Source: CAYWNA01 sp964459305
GTDB lineage: Bacteria > Planctomycetota > Planctomycetia > Pirellulales > Pirellulaceae
Direction of reading: 5' to 3'
Assembly (NCBI GenBank): GCA_964459305.1
Contig: CAYWNA010000155.1
Location: 1 to 31,301, forward strand
DNA: 31,301 bases
Shown: positions 1 to 6,418 of the stretch, one piece after another
Position numbering within the stretch: position 1 is the first letter of the stretch
Layout: each line of letters begins with the position of its first letter
Notes under the pieces: model-generated
The model's input: the letters and a program-made list of their open reading frames with translations, nothing else
What the model was told of the DNA's origin: nothing
Databases searched by the model: none
Program-made: the position numbers and the translations under genes

Positions 1-201
1 TATGCAGCGCCGTCTCTGGATCACCGTTCCCAGTAGCCGATTGTTCGCGTGATCCCGTCTGCTGCGAAGACGCGAGAAAAAAATTCTACGTCGAGTTATG
101 CGCAGTTTTCGTCCAAACCCATCCTCACTAAAGTTGACGATTGTTGGCACGCGACGACGTGTTGCGGCCCCACCCATCAAGATTAGGAGAAGGAAATAGA
201 A
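1..201. other. Leader region upstream of the first gene
   Basis: No coding sequence is evident. There is an A-tract at about 78-87, and a Shine-Dalgarno run AGGAGAAGG lies just upstream of the ATG at 202. A TTGACG at 134-139 could be a -35 box, but no good -10 follows. No attachment-site copy of the tRNA 3' end was found here. Confidence 0.4.
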
Positions 202-537
202 ATGAAGACTACCCATGACCTGCGATGCGAAGTCGCCCAATTGGTCGCCGCCGACATGGATAATACTGGCCTCAACTGGGAGGTCCACGGCGACCCGTTG
301 GAGATCGGCTTCTTTTTGGATTCTGAAGAGGAACTCGCGAACGACGACGGCGACATCGACCGGGGAAAGGCGCTGCAACACCTGCGCAACCAGATCGAGG
401 AAATCGCCAAGCTCGCCGCCGCCGAGCGTATGGCTGGAAAAACGCCGGAACAGATCGAGCAGGTGTGCTTCGAGCTACTGCTCGATCTTCTCTTGGGGCA
501 ATCGCCGGAGCAGGTCGAGTATCGAGGGAGGAAATAG
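202..537 (+). CDS. Small acidic protein of unknown function
   Basis: The ORF encodes 111 residues from an ATG preceded by a strong Shine-Dalgarno (AGGAGAAGG). I do not recognise the family. The protein is strongly acidic in its first half (the stretch DSEEELANDDGDID near residues 40-53), and the second half reads as amphipathic helices rich in Leu, Glu and Ala. No signal peptide or membrane segment is visible. Its stop codon directly abuts the ATG of the RNase H-like gene, so the two are almost certainly co-transcribed and translationally coupled. The acidic surface and cargo position would fit a small accessory or DNA-mimic protein, but that is speculation. It is called as a gene because of the RBS, the coupling and the consistent codon use. 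Confidence 0.7.
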   Translation: MKTTHDLRCEVAQLVAADMDNTGLNWEVHGDPLEIGFFLDSEEELANDDGDIDRGKALQHLRNQIEEIAKLAAAERMAGKTPEQIEQVCFELLLDLLLGQSPEQVEYRGRK

Positions 538-978
538 ATGTCTACCCAAACCTCCAAGAGCGGCGGGCAGGCCGACACGCTTCATGCTGACGGTTTCCTA
601 TTTGAATCGAATCCGTCACCGGTCGGAGGTGGCTTCACCGTGGTCGATTCGGAAGGTCGCCTGCTCGCCCGTGAGGTTTATGAGCAGGAAGGATTCACCA
701 ACAACGAGGCGGAATTGCTCGGTGTGGCCCACGCTATTTGGCTGGCTCCTAGCGGAGCGACCGTCGTAACAGATTCGCGCGTAGTGCGCACATGGATCAG
801 GAAAGGTAAGAGCAAGGCGCGGCCTGATTTGAACGGGGAGATCAAGGAGGCCCGGCGTTCGGCCAACCGGAAGGGAATAGCGATTGTGCAGGTTCCGCGC
901 AACGAAAACCTCGCGGGCATCTACAACGAGAAACATCCCGCAGACCATCCATGTTTTGGAGTGATCCATGACCGGTGA
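538..978 (+). CDS. RNase H-fold protein (RNase HI-like)
   Basis: The 146-residue protein aligns by motif with the RNase HI core. The first acidic residue sits in ADGFLFESNP with a following GGGF (D18, compare TDGSCLGNPGPGG in E. coli). TNNEAELLGV supplies the second (E59, compare NNRMEL), and VVTDSRVV the third (D79, compare STDSQYV). The last third ends in VQVPRNENLAG, similar to the usual VPREKN segment, but the canonical final Asp and the usual His are not clearly placed. Hydrolysis of RNA in RNA-DNA hybrids is possible, but an altered fourth carboxylate means activity is not certain. The ATG follows GGGAGGAAAT and starts immediately after the stop of the upstream gene. It sits in an element whose next identified gene is an Smr-domain protein, which suggests nucleic-acid processing as a shared theme. 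Confidence 0.8.
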   Translation: MSTQTSKSGGQADTLHADGFLFESNPSPVGGGFTVVDSEGRLLAREVYEQEGFTNNEAELLGVAHAIWLAPSGATVVTDSRVVRTWIRKGKSKARPDLNGEIKEARRSANRKGIAIVQVPRNENLAGIYNEKHPADHPCFGVIHDR

Positions 979-1072
979 TGCTGCGACGAAACAGGAATCT
1001 CGAACGACCGCCAACCACCTACCCGATTGGCGCGAACCGAGACAGTTGACCTGCCCAACGGCAAGGAGATAG
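968..1072 (+). CDS. Possible 34-residue small protein overlapping the RNase H-like gene
   Basis: An ATG at 968 lies 8 bp beyond a GGAG (957-960) and opens a 34-codon frame that ends at TAG 1072, four bases before the next gene. It overlaps the preceding CDS by 11 bp, as coupled genes often do. The product is polar and rich in Thr, Arg and Gln, with no recognisable domain. If it is not translated, the gap between the flanking genes is a plain 98-bp spacer. Support is the RBS and spacing only. Confidence 0.3.
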   Translation: MTGDAATKQESRTTANHLPDWREPRQLTCPTARR

Positions 1073-1076
1073 GGAC

Positions 1077-1649
1077 GTGAAGAAGCCAGCAAACTTTCGT
1101 ATAGCGCTCATGCCAGCAACGACTTTCCTGGTGAGGCCGCGACACTGTACGCCTACTGAACTTGCCAAGGTCGAGGTCCAGCTCTTGTGCGTTGATCCCA
1201 TCTGCCTGCAATGCAAGCGATGCGGCTTGATCTGGCTACCTCCGGTACACAGCGTCGGCGGTTTGCAGGACAGGTATTGGAAATGTCGCAACGGATGCAA
1301 CCGCACCAATTTCGTGCTTGACCTTCACGGTTTTGCAGTACAGGAAGCCTTGGCAATTGCTGACCAGAAGGTGGCCGAAGCCTGGGCAAACGGATACGAC
1401 GTCATCACGTTAGTTCACGGGTCGCCGGGGATCGCAAACCCGCACATGGTCAAGACCATCGGGCGCGGTGGAATCAAGTGGGCGCTGCGCGCTCGCCTTT
1501 CTGAAGGGTGCTGGGATCAGTACGTCGCCCACCAAAATTCGGTAGCGCATTCAATCGGCAGAGGCGCAATGAAGTTGGCACTCCGGCCCAACCCGGACGC
1601 CAACCCCGTCGAAACATGGTCGCCGGTCCCAAAGGGGTTCTATCAATGA
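1077..1649 (+). CDS. Zinc-ribbon plus Smr-domain protein (putative nuclease)
   Basis: The 190-residue product starts at GTG 1077 after AAGGAGATAGGG. Around residues 43-75 there are two cysteine pairs, CLQCKRC and CRNGC, which read as a zinc ribbon. From about residue 79 the signature LDLHGFAVQEAL is the start of an Smr domain. LVHGSPG at about 115 matches the usual VIHGKG strand-loop, and TIGRGGIKWALRARL supplies the following glycine-rich helix start. Smr domains act as DNA-nicking or RNA-cleaving endonucleases in MutS2 and related proteins; many stand-alone forms are uncharacterised. The region after the domain (about 140-190) contains a partial echo of the glycine-rich segment (SIGRGAMKLALRPN), suggesting an internal duplication. 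It follows the RNase H-like gene in the same operon. Domain assignment is by motif; activity is inferred. Confidence 0.75.
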   Translation: MKKPANFRIALMPATTFLVRPRHCTPTELAKVEVQLLCVDPICLQCKRCGLIWLPPVHSVGGLQDRYWKCRNGCNRTNFVLDLHGFAVQEALAIADQKVAEAWANGYDVITLVHGSPGIANPHMVKTIGRGGIKWALRARLSEGCWDQYVAHQNSVAHSIGRGAMKLALRPNPDANPVETWSPVPKGFYQ

Positions 1650-1673
1650 CACTTACACAACGAAGGAGTTGAC

Positions 1674-2039
1674 ATGAAAAAGATTCGTTTACGACTTCCG
1701 ATTGTTGGTGGGAGATACAAGTACGTAATGGCGACGGTTGTGCCCTGCACAAGCGGCGTTTTCGCTGTGCATCGAGCGCTAGAAGAGCCGACAGCTTGGC
1801 GCATTACGCACGTCCGCTCTGGTCGTGCCGTGCCCTACACATACCCGACAAAAGTTCGAGCAATCAAGATCGCGCGAGGATTGTGGAATGCCGCCACCAT
1901 CAAGGAACAGATACTACTAGACAGTTCGGCTTGGCGCAACTTGGCGACAGCATTCTCCAAGCGAACCGACCGATGGCTCAGTCGGAAACTTGGAATGATA
2001 GACGCTGGCAAAGATGCAGGGTCGCCATCGACTAAATGA
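1674..2039 (+). CDS. Small basic protein of unknown function
   Basis: The ORF encodes 121 residues from an ATG preceded by GAAGGAG. I do not recognise a family. The protein is basic, begins with beta-rich sequence (KKIRLRLPIVGGRYKYVMATV) and continues with a helical, lysine- and arginine-rich second half. No cysteine clusters, signal peptide or membrane segment is visible. It lies 24 bp downstream of the Smr-domain gene and is probably the last gene of the first transcription unit, since a 323-bp gap with several dyads follows. The basic charge would suit nucleic-acid binding, but nothing in the sequence proves that. Confidence 0.6.
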   Translation: MKKIRLRLPIVGGRYKYVMATVVPCTSGVFAVHRALEEPTAWRITHVRSGRAVPYTYPTKVRAIKIARGLWNAATIKEQILLDSSAWRNLATAFSKRTDRWLSRKLGMIDAGKDAGSPSTK

Positions 2040-2263
2040 CAACTCGCGGCGAGCTTGAACCTGTATGGGGCGCGACCGTCGCGGCGAGGCCGGTCAGCAG
2101 CGCAGTCGAGCGCAAGCGAAGGGAAGGGATGAACCGTGGATACCTAGCCCAAATTGATTCGATGCGGCGATCACAGTTTTGCGCCGTGGGGGCATCAGGC
2201 GCACGGTCTTTCCCCCGTGCTGGTGACGCTCATCTTTTCGGTGGTGTCAGGGTAGCGATACGG

Positions 2264-2279
2264 AGATCACTTGTGATCT
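2264..2279. promoter_or_regulatory. Possible operator dyad AGATCAC-TT-GTGATCT
   Basis: Perfect 7-bp arms are separated by TT, which is too short a loop for a hairpin but is typical of an operator bound by a dimeric regulator. It lies 84 bp upstream of the SEC-C protein start. No cognate regulator can be assigned; the HTH protein at 4225 is one candidate. Confidence 0.35.
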
Positions 2280-2313
2280 GGATTAGTTGATGTGAAGCAC
2301 CAATAGAACTCGG

Positions 2314-2362
2314 TTGGCGGCGGCTGCTACAGCCGCACCAAGCGTAGCTTCTGGCAAGAAGC
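2314..2362 (+). promoter_or_regulatory. Two consecutive leader hairpins abutting the start codon at 2363
   Basis: The first stem pairs TTGG (2314-2317) with CCAA (2338-2341) and GCGGCTG (2320-2326) with CAGCCGC (2330-2336), with a CTA loop. The second pairs GCTTCT (2347-2352) with AGAAGC (2357-2362) around GGCA and ends at the base before the ATG. The only purine-rich ribosome-binding sequence available (AAGAAG) lies inside the second stem, so folding could limit translation of the following gene. Confidence 0.4.
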
Positions 2363-3178
2363 ATGAATCAAGAATTCCTAAAGAAGCACATTTCCGGTGC
2401 CGTCCATCAAGCCGTGTGTGAATACACGCAGAGCGACGGCTTGGGTCGGTGCGTACTCTACGCCCTCGGCGCATGGCTGCTTGCCAATCGCCTGTTCGAG
2501 AAGGACTACATTCTCCAAGCAGGGTCACTATACATCCTGGCCGACCCGCCCAATGGGGCCGTGGCATTTGACGTTCAGCACAACGGAATGTCACGCGGCG
2601 AATTCCATTGTTGGGTTATCGGCGTTGACAAGAAGGCTTCACGCGATGATCTCAGCGCCCACGAACTGATCGACCTGACAAGCCGCCACTACAGGAGGAT
2701 GGTCGAAGAACAACTCCAGATTGCCGAATCTGTCGAGATAGAAGGTTTGCCACCGGTGATGCTCCTTGCTGGAAAGAACAGAATGCGGTGGAGCCGAGAC
2801 GACGAACCACCGGAGTTCATTTGGACAACTGTTGATCGCCAGCCGGACTTAATCAAGGTTGCCCCAGACGAAGACTGCTGTAAGACGCTCTGGGACATGA
2901 CTGCCAAAGACCGCAGCGAGGTTCGGGCGTTTCAGCAGCTATGCTGGCGACACTTCTCAAAGCTCTGTCCGTCTGCGGGAAAGATGTCGCGAAAAATAGA
3001 CGCCAACACGTCTTGCCCTGTGCAAGCACGGCAGACGCCGCGTGTGGGCAGAAACGCCCCCTGCCCTTGTGGAAGCGGAAAGAAGTTTAAGCGGTGTTGT
3101 TTGAGAAACGCCGTCTCCGACACGATGACCACGCCTTACGTGCAAGGCAACACAGGTTTTGAGGCGGGGCGGAACTGA
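2363..3178 (+). CDS. SEC-C motif protein with a putative Cys-His-Asp papain/transglutaminase-like domain
   Basis: The 271-residue protein ends with a clear SEC-C metal-binding motif, GRNAPCPCGSGKKFKRCC, at about 229-246; its four metal ligands are CPC and CC. SEC-C motifs bind zinc and tether proteins to ribosomes or nucleic acids (as in SecA) or sit at the end of many uncharacterised proteins. The N-terminal half has a pattern seen in transglutaminase-like or papain-like folds: C30 at the start of a helix (GRCVLYALGAWLL), a beta segment with H82 (EFHCWVIG), and D104 in ELIDLTSRHY. That triad is inference from spacing and local context, not a recognised family match. The ATG has no exposed Shine-Dalgarno; the purine-rich stretch is inside a hairpin. 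The gene lies alone between two structured gaps. Confidence 0.7.
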   Translation: MNQEFLKKHISGAVHQAVCEYTQSDGLGRCVLYALGAWLLANRLFEKDYILQAGSLYILADPPNGAVAFDVQHNGMSRGEFHCWVIGVDKKASRDDLSAHELIDLTSRHYRRMVEEQLQIAESVEIEGLPPVMLLAGKNRMRWSRDDEPPEFIWTTVDRQPDLIKVAPDEDCCKTLWDMTAKDRSEVRAFQQLCWRHFSKLCPSAGKMSRKIDANTSCPVQARQTPRVGRNAPCPCGSGKKFKRCCLRNAVSDTMTTPYVQGNTGFEAGRN

Positions 3179-3249
3179 AGTCAGGGTTTCGCACGTTCAG
3201 AGCGTGCCCGTGCAATCAACCAATCACAACTAATAGGAGCATTTACGCT

Positions 3250-4134
3250 ATGGCAACAACGTACTACGTCGGAATTGAGGTTAACGGTCTTCATGTTGAG
3301 CGACACGATGCAATCTTGGAGTCGATGCGAAAACACGTACCAGAGTTGTATCCGTATCTCAGTCGCCAGCTAGATGATGAGGGGGAGCTTCAGAGCTTTC
3401 ACGACGGCGACTTCATGGATGTTGACGCCGGGGCAAAGATTTCAGAAGCGCCCAAACGCTTTGCCGAAAGGATAGCCCAGGCAGTATGGGTCGGTAACGG
3501 CGACGAGTGCTCTGTCACGGTCAGTATGAGCAGGGAGATGCCGAGCAAGGAATATACCTTCGGGCCACCCGTGAGTGTCGCGCTGCAAGAGGACGACGAG
3601 GCGGTAGGTCCAAATCAAGAGCAAAAACCTGACGCACTGGAAACAGCAGCGAAGGTGATTGAGGCAATCAATCGAATCCCTGGCGACAAGAGCGTTACCC
3701 TCTCGTCGTCAGACAGTGTGGACCCGTGCATGGAACTAGATGTTTCTGCAACCGGAGACTGGGGCCAACACTTCGCACACCTCGAAATGTTCAGAGCGAA
3801 ACTGCTTTCCGCTTTGGAGAGTGGGTCCATCGTTGTCAGGCGATTCTTGGCAGAGACCTACACGGCGACCAATGGACGAGCGCTTCGCCGGAAGGTCTTG
3901 TACGGGGCTGCGTTCTGCAAAGGCTTCGTCTTACCGATAGGTCGCGACGGGATGAAGTCGGCCTGCAATACCGATGCGGAAACGGAGCAGCCGCTAGAAG
4001 AGGAACCCGGTGTCGAGTATGGCTCTTTTGCGGATTTCTTGGACGCATCATGGATGTCTTCTCACCTGAAGTACGCCGCGATTTGTGAAACAAATCGCCC
4101 ACACGACCAACAGGCGGACTTGAGTGACGCTTGA
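3250..4134 (+). CDS. Acidic protein of unknown function (294 aa)
   Basis: The ATG follows AATAGGAGC with good spacing. I do not recognise a family. The protein is acidic, opens with a beta-type segment (MATTYYVGIEVNGLHVERHD), and has a charged, probably unstructured acidic segment around residues 115-130 (QEDDEAVGPNQEQKPD). A second acidic stretch (around DAETEQPLEEEPGVEYG) lies near residue 245. There is no signal peptide, no membrane segment and no obvious catalytic motif. It sits 71 bp downstream of the SEC-C protein gene and ends just before a very GC-rich palindromic segment. Co-transcription with the SEC-C gene is likely, which would make the two candidates for partners. Confidence 0.65.
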   Translation: MATTYYVGIEVNGLHVERHDAILESMRKHVPELYPYLSRQLDDEGELQSFHDGDFMDVDAGAKISEAPKRFAERIAQAVWVGNGDECSVTVSMSREMPSKEYTFGPPVSVALQEDDEAVGPNQEQKPDALETAAKVIEAINRIPGDKSVTLSSSDSVDPCMELDVSATGDWGQHFAHLEMFRAKLLSALESGSIVVRRFLAETYTATNGRALRRKVLYGAAFCKGFVLPIGRDGMKSACNTDAETEQPLEEEPGVEYGSFADFLDASWMSSHLKYAAICETNRPHDQQADLSDA

Positions 4135-4155
4135 CGGCCGCGGCCGGCGCGGGCC

Positions 4156-4185
4156 GCCCACCCGCCGCCGCGGCGGCGGGTGGGC
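4156..4185. repeat. 30-bp perfect GC palindrome (with a 12-bp palindrome just upstream)
   Basis: The left half GCCCACCCGCCGCCG (4156-4170) is exactly mirrored by CGGCGGCGGGTGGGC (4171-4185). A shorter perfect palindrome, CGGCCGCGGCCG, precedes it at 4135-4146, starting right after the stop of the upstream gene. There is no T-tract, so a classical intrinsic terminator is unlikely on either strand, though a strong hairpin in RNA is certain. It could also be a protein-binding dyad, or a cruciform site used by the element. Confidence 0.6.
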
Positions 4186-4224
4186 CAGTCCTGTAAATAA
4201 ATTGTACTACCCAGGAGGAATACC

Positions 4225-4956
4225 ATGCTTTCTTTGGAAAACGGAGCGGAAGATCGTGAGATTCGTGACGCCACTGGCCTGAGCGTCGGGGCCGTTGAAT
4301 GTGAACACAAGGCCGTGATGAACATTTCAAGAGATTCCATAGCCCAAGTAGATGGCCGAACGGTTGGCCGCGACTACCGCCTTACCCCACAGGACCGCAC
4401 GCTTAGGTTCGCGATACCGTGGGGGCGCAAGGGCAGCGAGGAACTCGTCTGGATGGCTGACGATCGAGACAGATTGTTTAAGGTTGCGCCCGCGTTCGTG
4501 GATGAACAGATCGAGAAGGGATTGCGGCCCATGCGTTTGGCTGATGGTGGACCAGTGGTAGCCAGGAGTCTGGGAACAGACAGGGAGCCTCAGCCGAAAG
4601 GTCTCATGCCAAGTCTCGCGATCACACTCGGCAATATCGAGTCGAACTTAAGACGCATCGCTGACCACTTCGACGCCCGTGGAGAGGCAATCGCCATGCC
4701 GTCATCGACATCCGAAGGCATCCTGACCAACGGAAGCGAGCCGAGCGGTAAAGGATTACGAAGGGCATCTCCATATCTTCAATCTCAAGAGGCGGCGGAC
4801 TACCTCGGTATCACCGTCAAGAGCCTCTACGGGCTAGTGGAACGCCAGCAGCTTGTCCCCCTTCGCGGCCCCAAACGGACTTATCGCTTCACCACGGAAA
4901 TACTCGATGACTACATCTGGAGACACGAACGGAAGAAGCCAAGGAAGAAGAACTAG
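4225..4956 (+). CDS. Excisionase-like helix-turn-helix protein
   Basis: The 243-residue protein starts at an ATG after a very strong CCAGGAGGAAT. Its C-terminus carries a MerR/excisionase-type HTH (HTH_17): YLQSQEAADYLGITVKSLYG followed by a wing with RTYRFTTEILDDYIWRH, about residues 185-233. Such domains bind attachment-site DNA in recombination directionality factors, or act as regulators. The N-terminal 180 residues are unusual for that family, which is normally 60-100 residues long. The first part (EDREIRDATGLSVGAVECEHKA) resembles a truncated sigma-70 region 4 or LuxR-type HTH. The end of the gene overlaps the recombinase start by 50 bp in another frame, the arrangement expected for an excisionase-integrase pair. 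The DNA-binding role is well supported; the excisionase role is inferred from context. Confidence 0.75.
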   Translation: MLSLENGAEDREIRDATGLSVGAVECEHKAVMNISRDSIAQVDGRTVGRDYRLTPQDRTLRFAIPWGRKGSEELVWMADDRDRLFKVAPAFVDEQIEKGLRPMRLADGGPVVARSLGTDREPQPKGLMPSLAITLGNIESNLRRIADHFDARGEAIAMPSSTSEGILTNGSEPSGKGLRRASPYLQSQEAADYLGITVKSLYGLVERQQLVPLRGPKRTYRFTTEILDDYIWRHERKKPRKKN

Positions 4957-6100
4957 CCAAGTCTGTGTTCTGAGTGATGGTCGTCGCGTTAGCTTCTACC
5001 TAAAACGCCGTTCGCGTGACCCATACTACTTGGCCTGTTTTCGTGGGCCGGATCGAATACGCAAGGAAAGATCCACGAAGGAGGCAAACAAGCGCCGGGC
5101 AACGGACGCGGCCATCGCCATCGTGACACAGGAGTACACTCCCCGTGAAGCCAAGCCAAATCCTAGTTGGGACGCCGCCATCGACCTATTGAAGCGATAC
5201 ACGAAGGCCGAAAACCTTCGCCCGAAGACCATCCAACAGTACGAGATCGCCGTTGGACTCCTGCGTGGGATCTTCCCCGAAACGCATGGCCCCGGTGACA
5301 TTTCTCCAACGATGGCCGGACGATTCAAATTGGAGCGTCTCGAAGCAGGTCTGGCACCGCGCACGGTTGCTGGCAACATCGACAATCTGAGCATCGTTTA
5401 TGGTCATTGGTGGTGTGGGGCGTGCGACATCCTGACCGAGAATCCGTTCGCGGATATCGATCCGCCACGGGAGGACAAACGAACACCGAGGGTCATCAGC
5501 GCTGACGAAGCGCAAGAGTTCATGGACTGGCTCTCGGCACGGTGGAATGGTTGGCGCTTGCCCCTCCTGTTTCTGGATGTCAAAGGCGTGATCGGGTGCC
5601 GAATCGGAGAACTGGCCAAGACCCCTACTGACAATCTCAAGGTAGGTCGCCTCTATTTTGAGGCTGTCACCACGAAGGGTCGCAAGCAGCGAGCGGTAAA
5701 GTTGCCTCCAGCGCTCTACGACGAATTATGCTCGCTCGCCGGACCGACCTTCGTGTTCGAGGCATTCTCCAGACAGCTACGTGCGATTCACCGTAAGAGG
5801 AAAAACTTCCATCATGCAGCGATGGTCAAGAAGTTCGCACCGGAACGGCTGATCGACTGGCTCCAGAACCAAACGGCGGACTACTTCAAAGCGAACCCGG
5901 ACGCCAAGAAGTTCAAGTTGCACAACTTCCGTGGCACCGCGATGTCGAAGGCTCGCATGGCGGGTGTCAGCTACGACGATGCGGCCATCGCTTTCGGCTG
6001 CAACCCTCAGACGATGCGGGAACACTACATCGCCCTGGAAGAGCAGGAAATCAGTGACCGTGTGATGGACAAGATCCAGAACGAAAGTGGGGAGAATTGA
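4907..6100 (+). CDS. Tyrosine recombinase (integrase)
   Basis: This is a site-specific recombinase of the phage integrase family, expected to integrate and excise the element at the tRNA-Leu gene. The N-terminal core-binding SAM-like domain is at about 75-180 (DAAIDLLKRYTKAENLRPK onwards). The catalytic domain shows R232 (VIGCRIGEL), K257 (TTKGRKQRAVK), H339 and R342 (LHNFRGTAMSKA) and the nucleophile Y374 (MREHYIAL). The position usually held by His or Trp (LGH) reads FGCN, so it is Cys365. The ATG at 4907 gives 397 residues; an upstream in-frame TTG at 4853 would give 415 but has no better RBS. The start lies inside the upstream HTH gene, which suggests translational coupling. Confidence 0.9.
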   Translation: MTTSGDTNGRSQGRRTSQVCVLSDGRRVSFYLKRRSRDPYYLACFRGPDRIRKERSTKEANKRRATDAAIAIVTQEYTPREAKPNPSWDAAIDLLKRYTKAENLRPKTIQQYEIAVGLLRGIFPETHGPGDISPTMAGRFKLERLEAGLAPRTVAGNIDNLSIVYGHWWCGACDILTENPFADIDPPREDKRTPRVISADEAQEFMDWLSARWNGWRLPLLFLDVKGVIGCRIGELAKTPTDNLKVGRLYFEAVTTKGRKQRAVKLPPALYDELCSLAGPTFVFEAFSRQLRAIHRKRKNFHHAAMVKKFAPERLIDWLQNQTADYFKANPDAKKFKLHNFRGTAMSKARMAGVSYDDAAIAFGCNPQTMREHYIALEEQEISDRVMDKIQNESGEN

Positions 6101-6135
6101 GGGAGATTTCGACTGAGCCGCGCGGGCGCATAAAG

Positions 6136-6168
6136 AAAGGACTCACAACAGATGGCCGCAAGTCCTTT
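6136..6168. terminator. Probable bidirectional terminator between integrase and tRNA-Leu
   Basis: AAAGGACT (6136-6143) pairs with AGTCCTTT (6161-6168) around a 17-nt loop. The gap lies between two converging transcripts, the integrase from the left and the tRNA from the right. On the minus strand the stem is followed by a T-rich CTTTATG, and on the plus strand by TTTAC. The loop is long for an ideal terminator. Confidence 0.5.
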
Positions 6169-6188
6169 ACTCGTAGTAGGTTCTGAAG

Positions 6189-6274
<86 letters not shown>

Positions 6275-6295
6275 ATTGCTGGAAGGCACGCTGTC

Positions 6296-6323
6296 AGTCT
6301 AGGCGAAATGAGCCTTGCGTCAA
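6296..6323 (-). promoter_or_regulatory. Promoter of tRNA-Leu
   Basis: On the minus strand TTGACG (6323-6318) and TAGACT (6301-6296) are separated by 16 bp, and the tRNA begins 21 bp beyond the -10. Both boxes are close to the sigma-70 consensus and no other gene lies between. Confidence 0.6.
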
Positions 6324-6418
6324 GGTGCCGTTGAATACCAACGCCAATGATGGATGGTGATCGGCGGTTGCAGCTACACCGCACCGGGCCACTGAGTCCA
6401 TTGCATGGAGGGCAAACC

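Larger units (their letters stand above)
2040..2362. other. Intergenic region with several dyads, no convincing gene
   Basis: This 323-bp gap separates the first gene group from the SEC-C protein gene. An 84-codon frame begins at 2036 but has arginine-rich, low-complexity content and no good RBS, and is not called. Three structured segments are visible. GCACGG (2201-2206) pairs with CCGTGC (2215-2220) as a weak hairpin. A 7-bp dyad with a 2-bp centre lies at 2264-2279, and two consecutive hairpins lie at 2314-2341 and 2347-2362. Confidence 0.5.
1..6188 (+). mobile_element. Right end of an integrative element inserted at the tRNA-Leu 3' end (left end outside window)
   Basis: A tyrosine recombinase ends 88 bp from the 3' end of a tRNA-Leu gene that is read towards it, the standard layout of an element integrated into a tRNA gene. 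All genes from 202 to 6100 run in the same direction, most are unrecognised, and an excisionase-like HTH gene overlaps the recombinase. The tRNA is intact, so the element would have restored its 3' end on insertion. A second copy of the tRNA 3' end (the distal attachment site) was not seen in 1-6188, so the other end must lie to the left, or the element is decayed. No conjugation, replication or phage structural gene is visible in this portion. The left boundary given here is only the window edge. Confidence 0.6.

Noticed and set aside
2036..2290. 84-codon plus-strand frame after the 1674 gene
   Set aside because: Arg/Ser-rich content, no RBS, and it covers a region full of dyads; better explained as intergenic DNA.
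2314..2341. Imperfect hairpin considered as an integron attC site
   Set aside because: It lacks the conserved GTTRRRY/RYYYAAC ends and the internal spacing of attC; no IntI-type integrase is present.
4853..4906. Upstream TTG start of the integrase
   Set aside because: No better RBS, and it reads inside the HTH gene; the ATG at 4907 gives a normal-length integrase.
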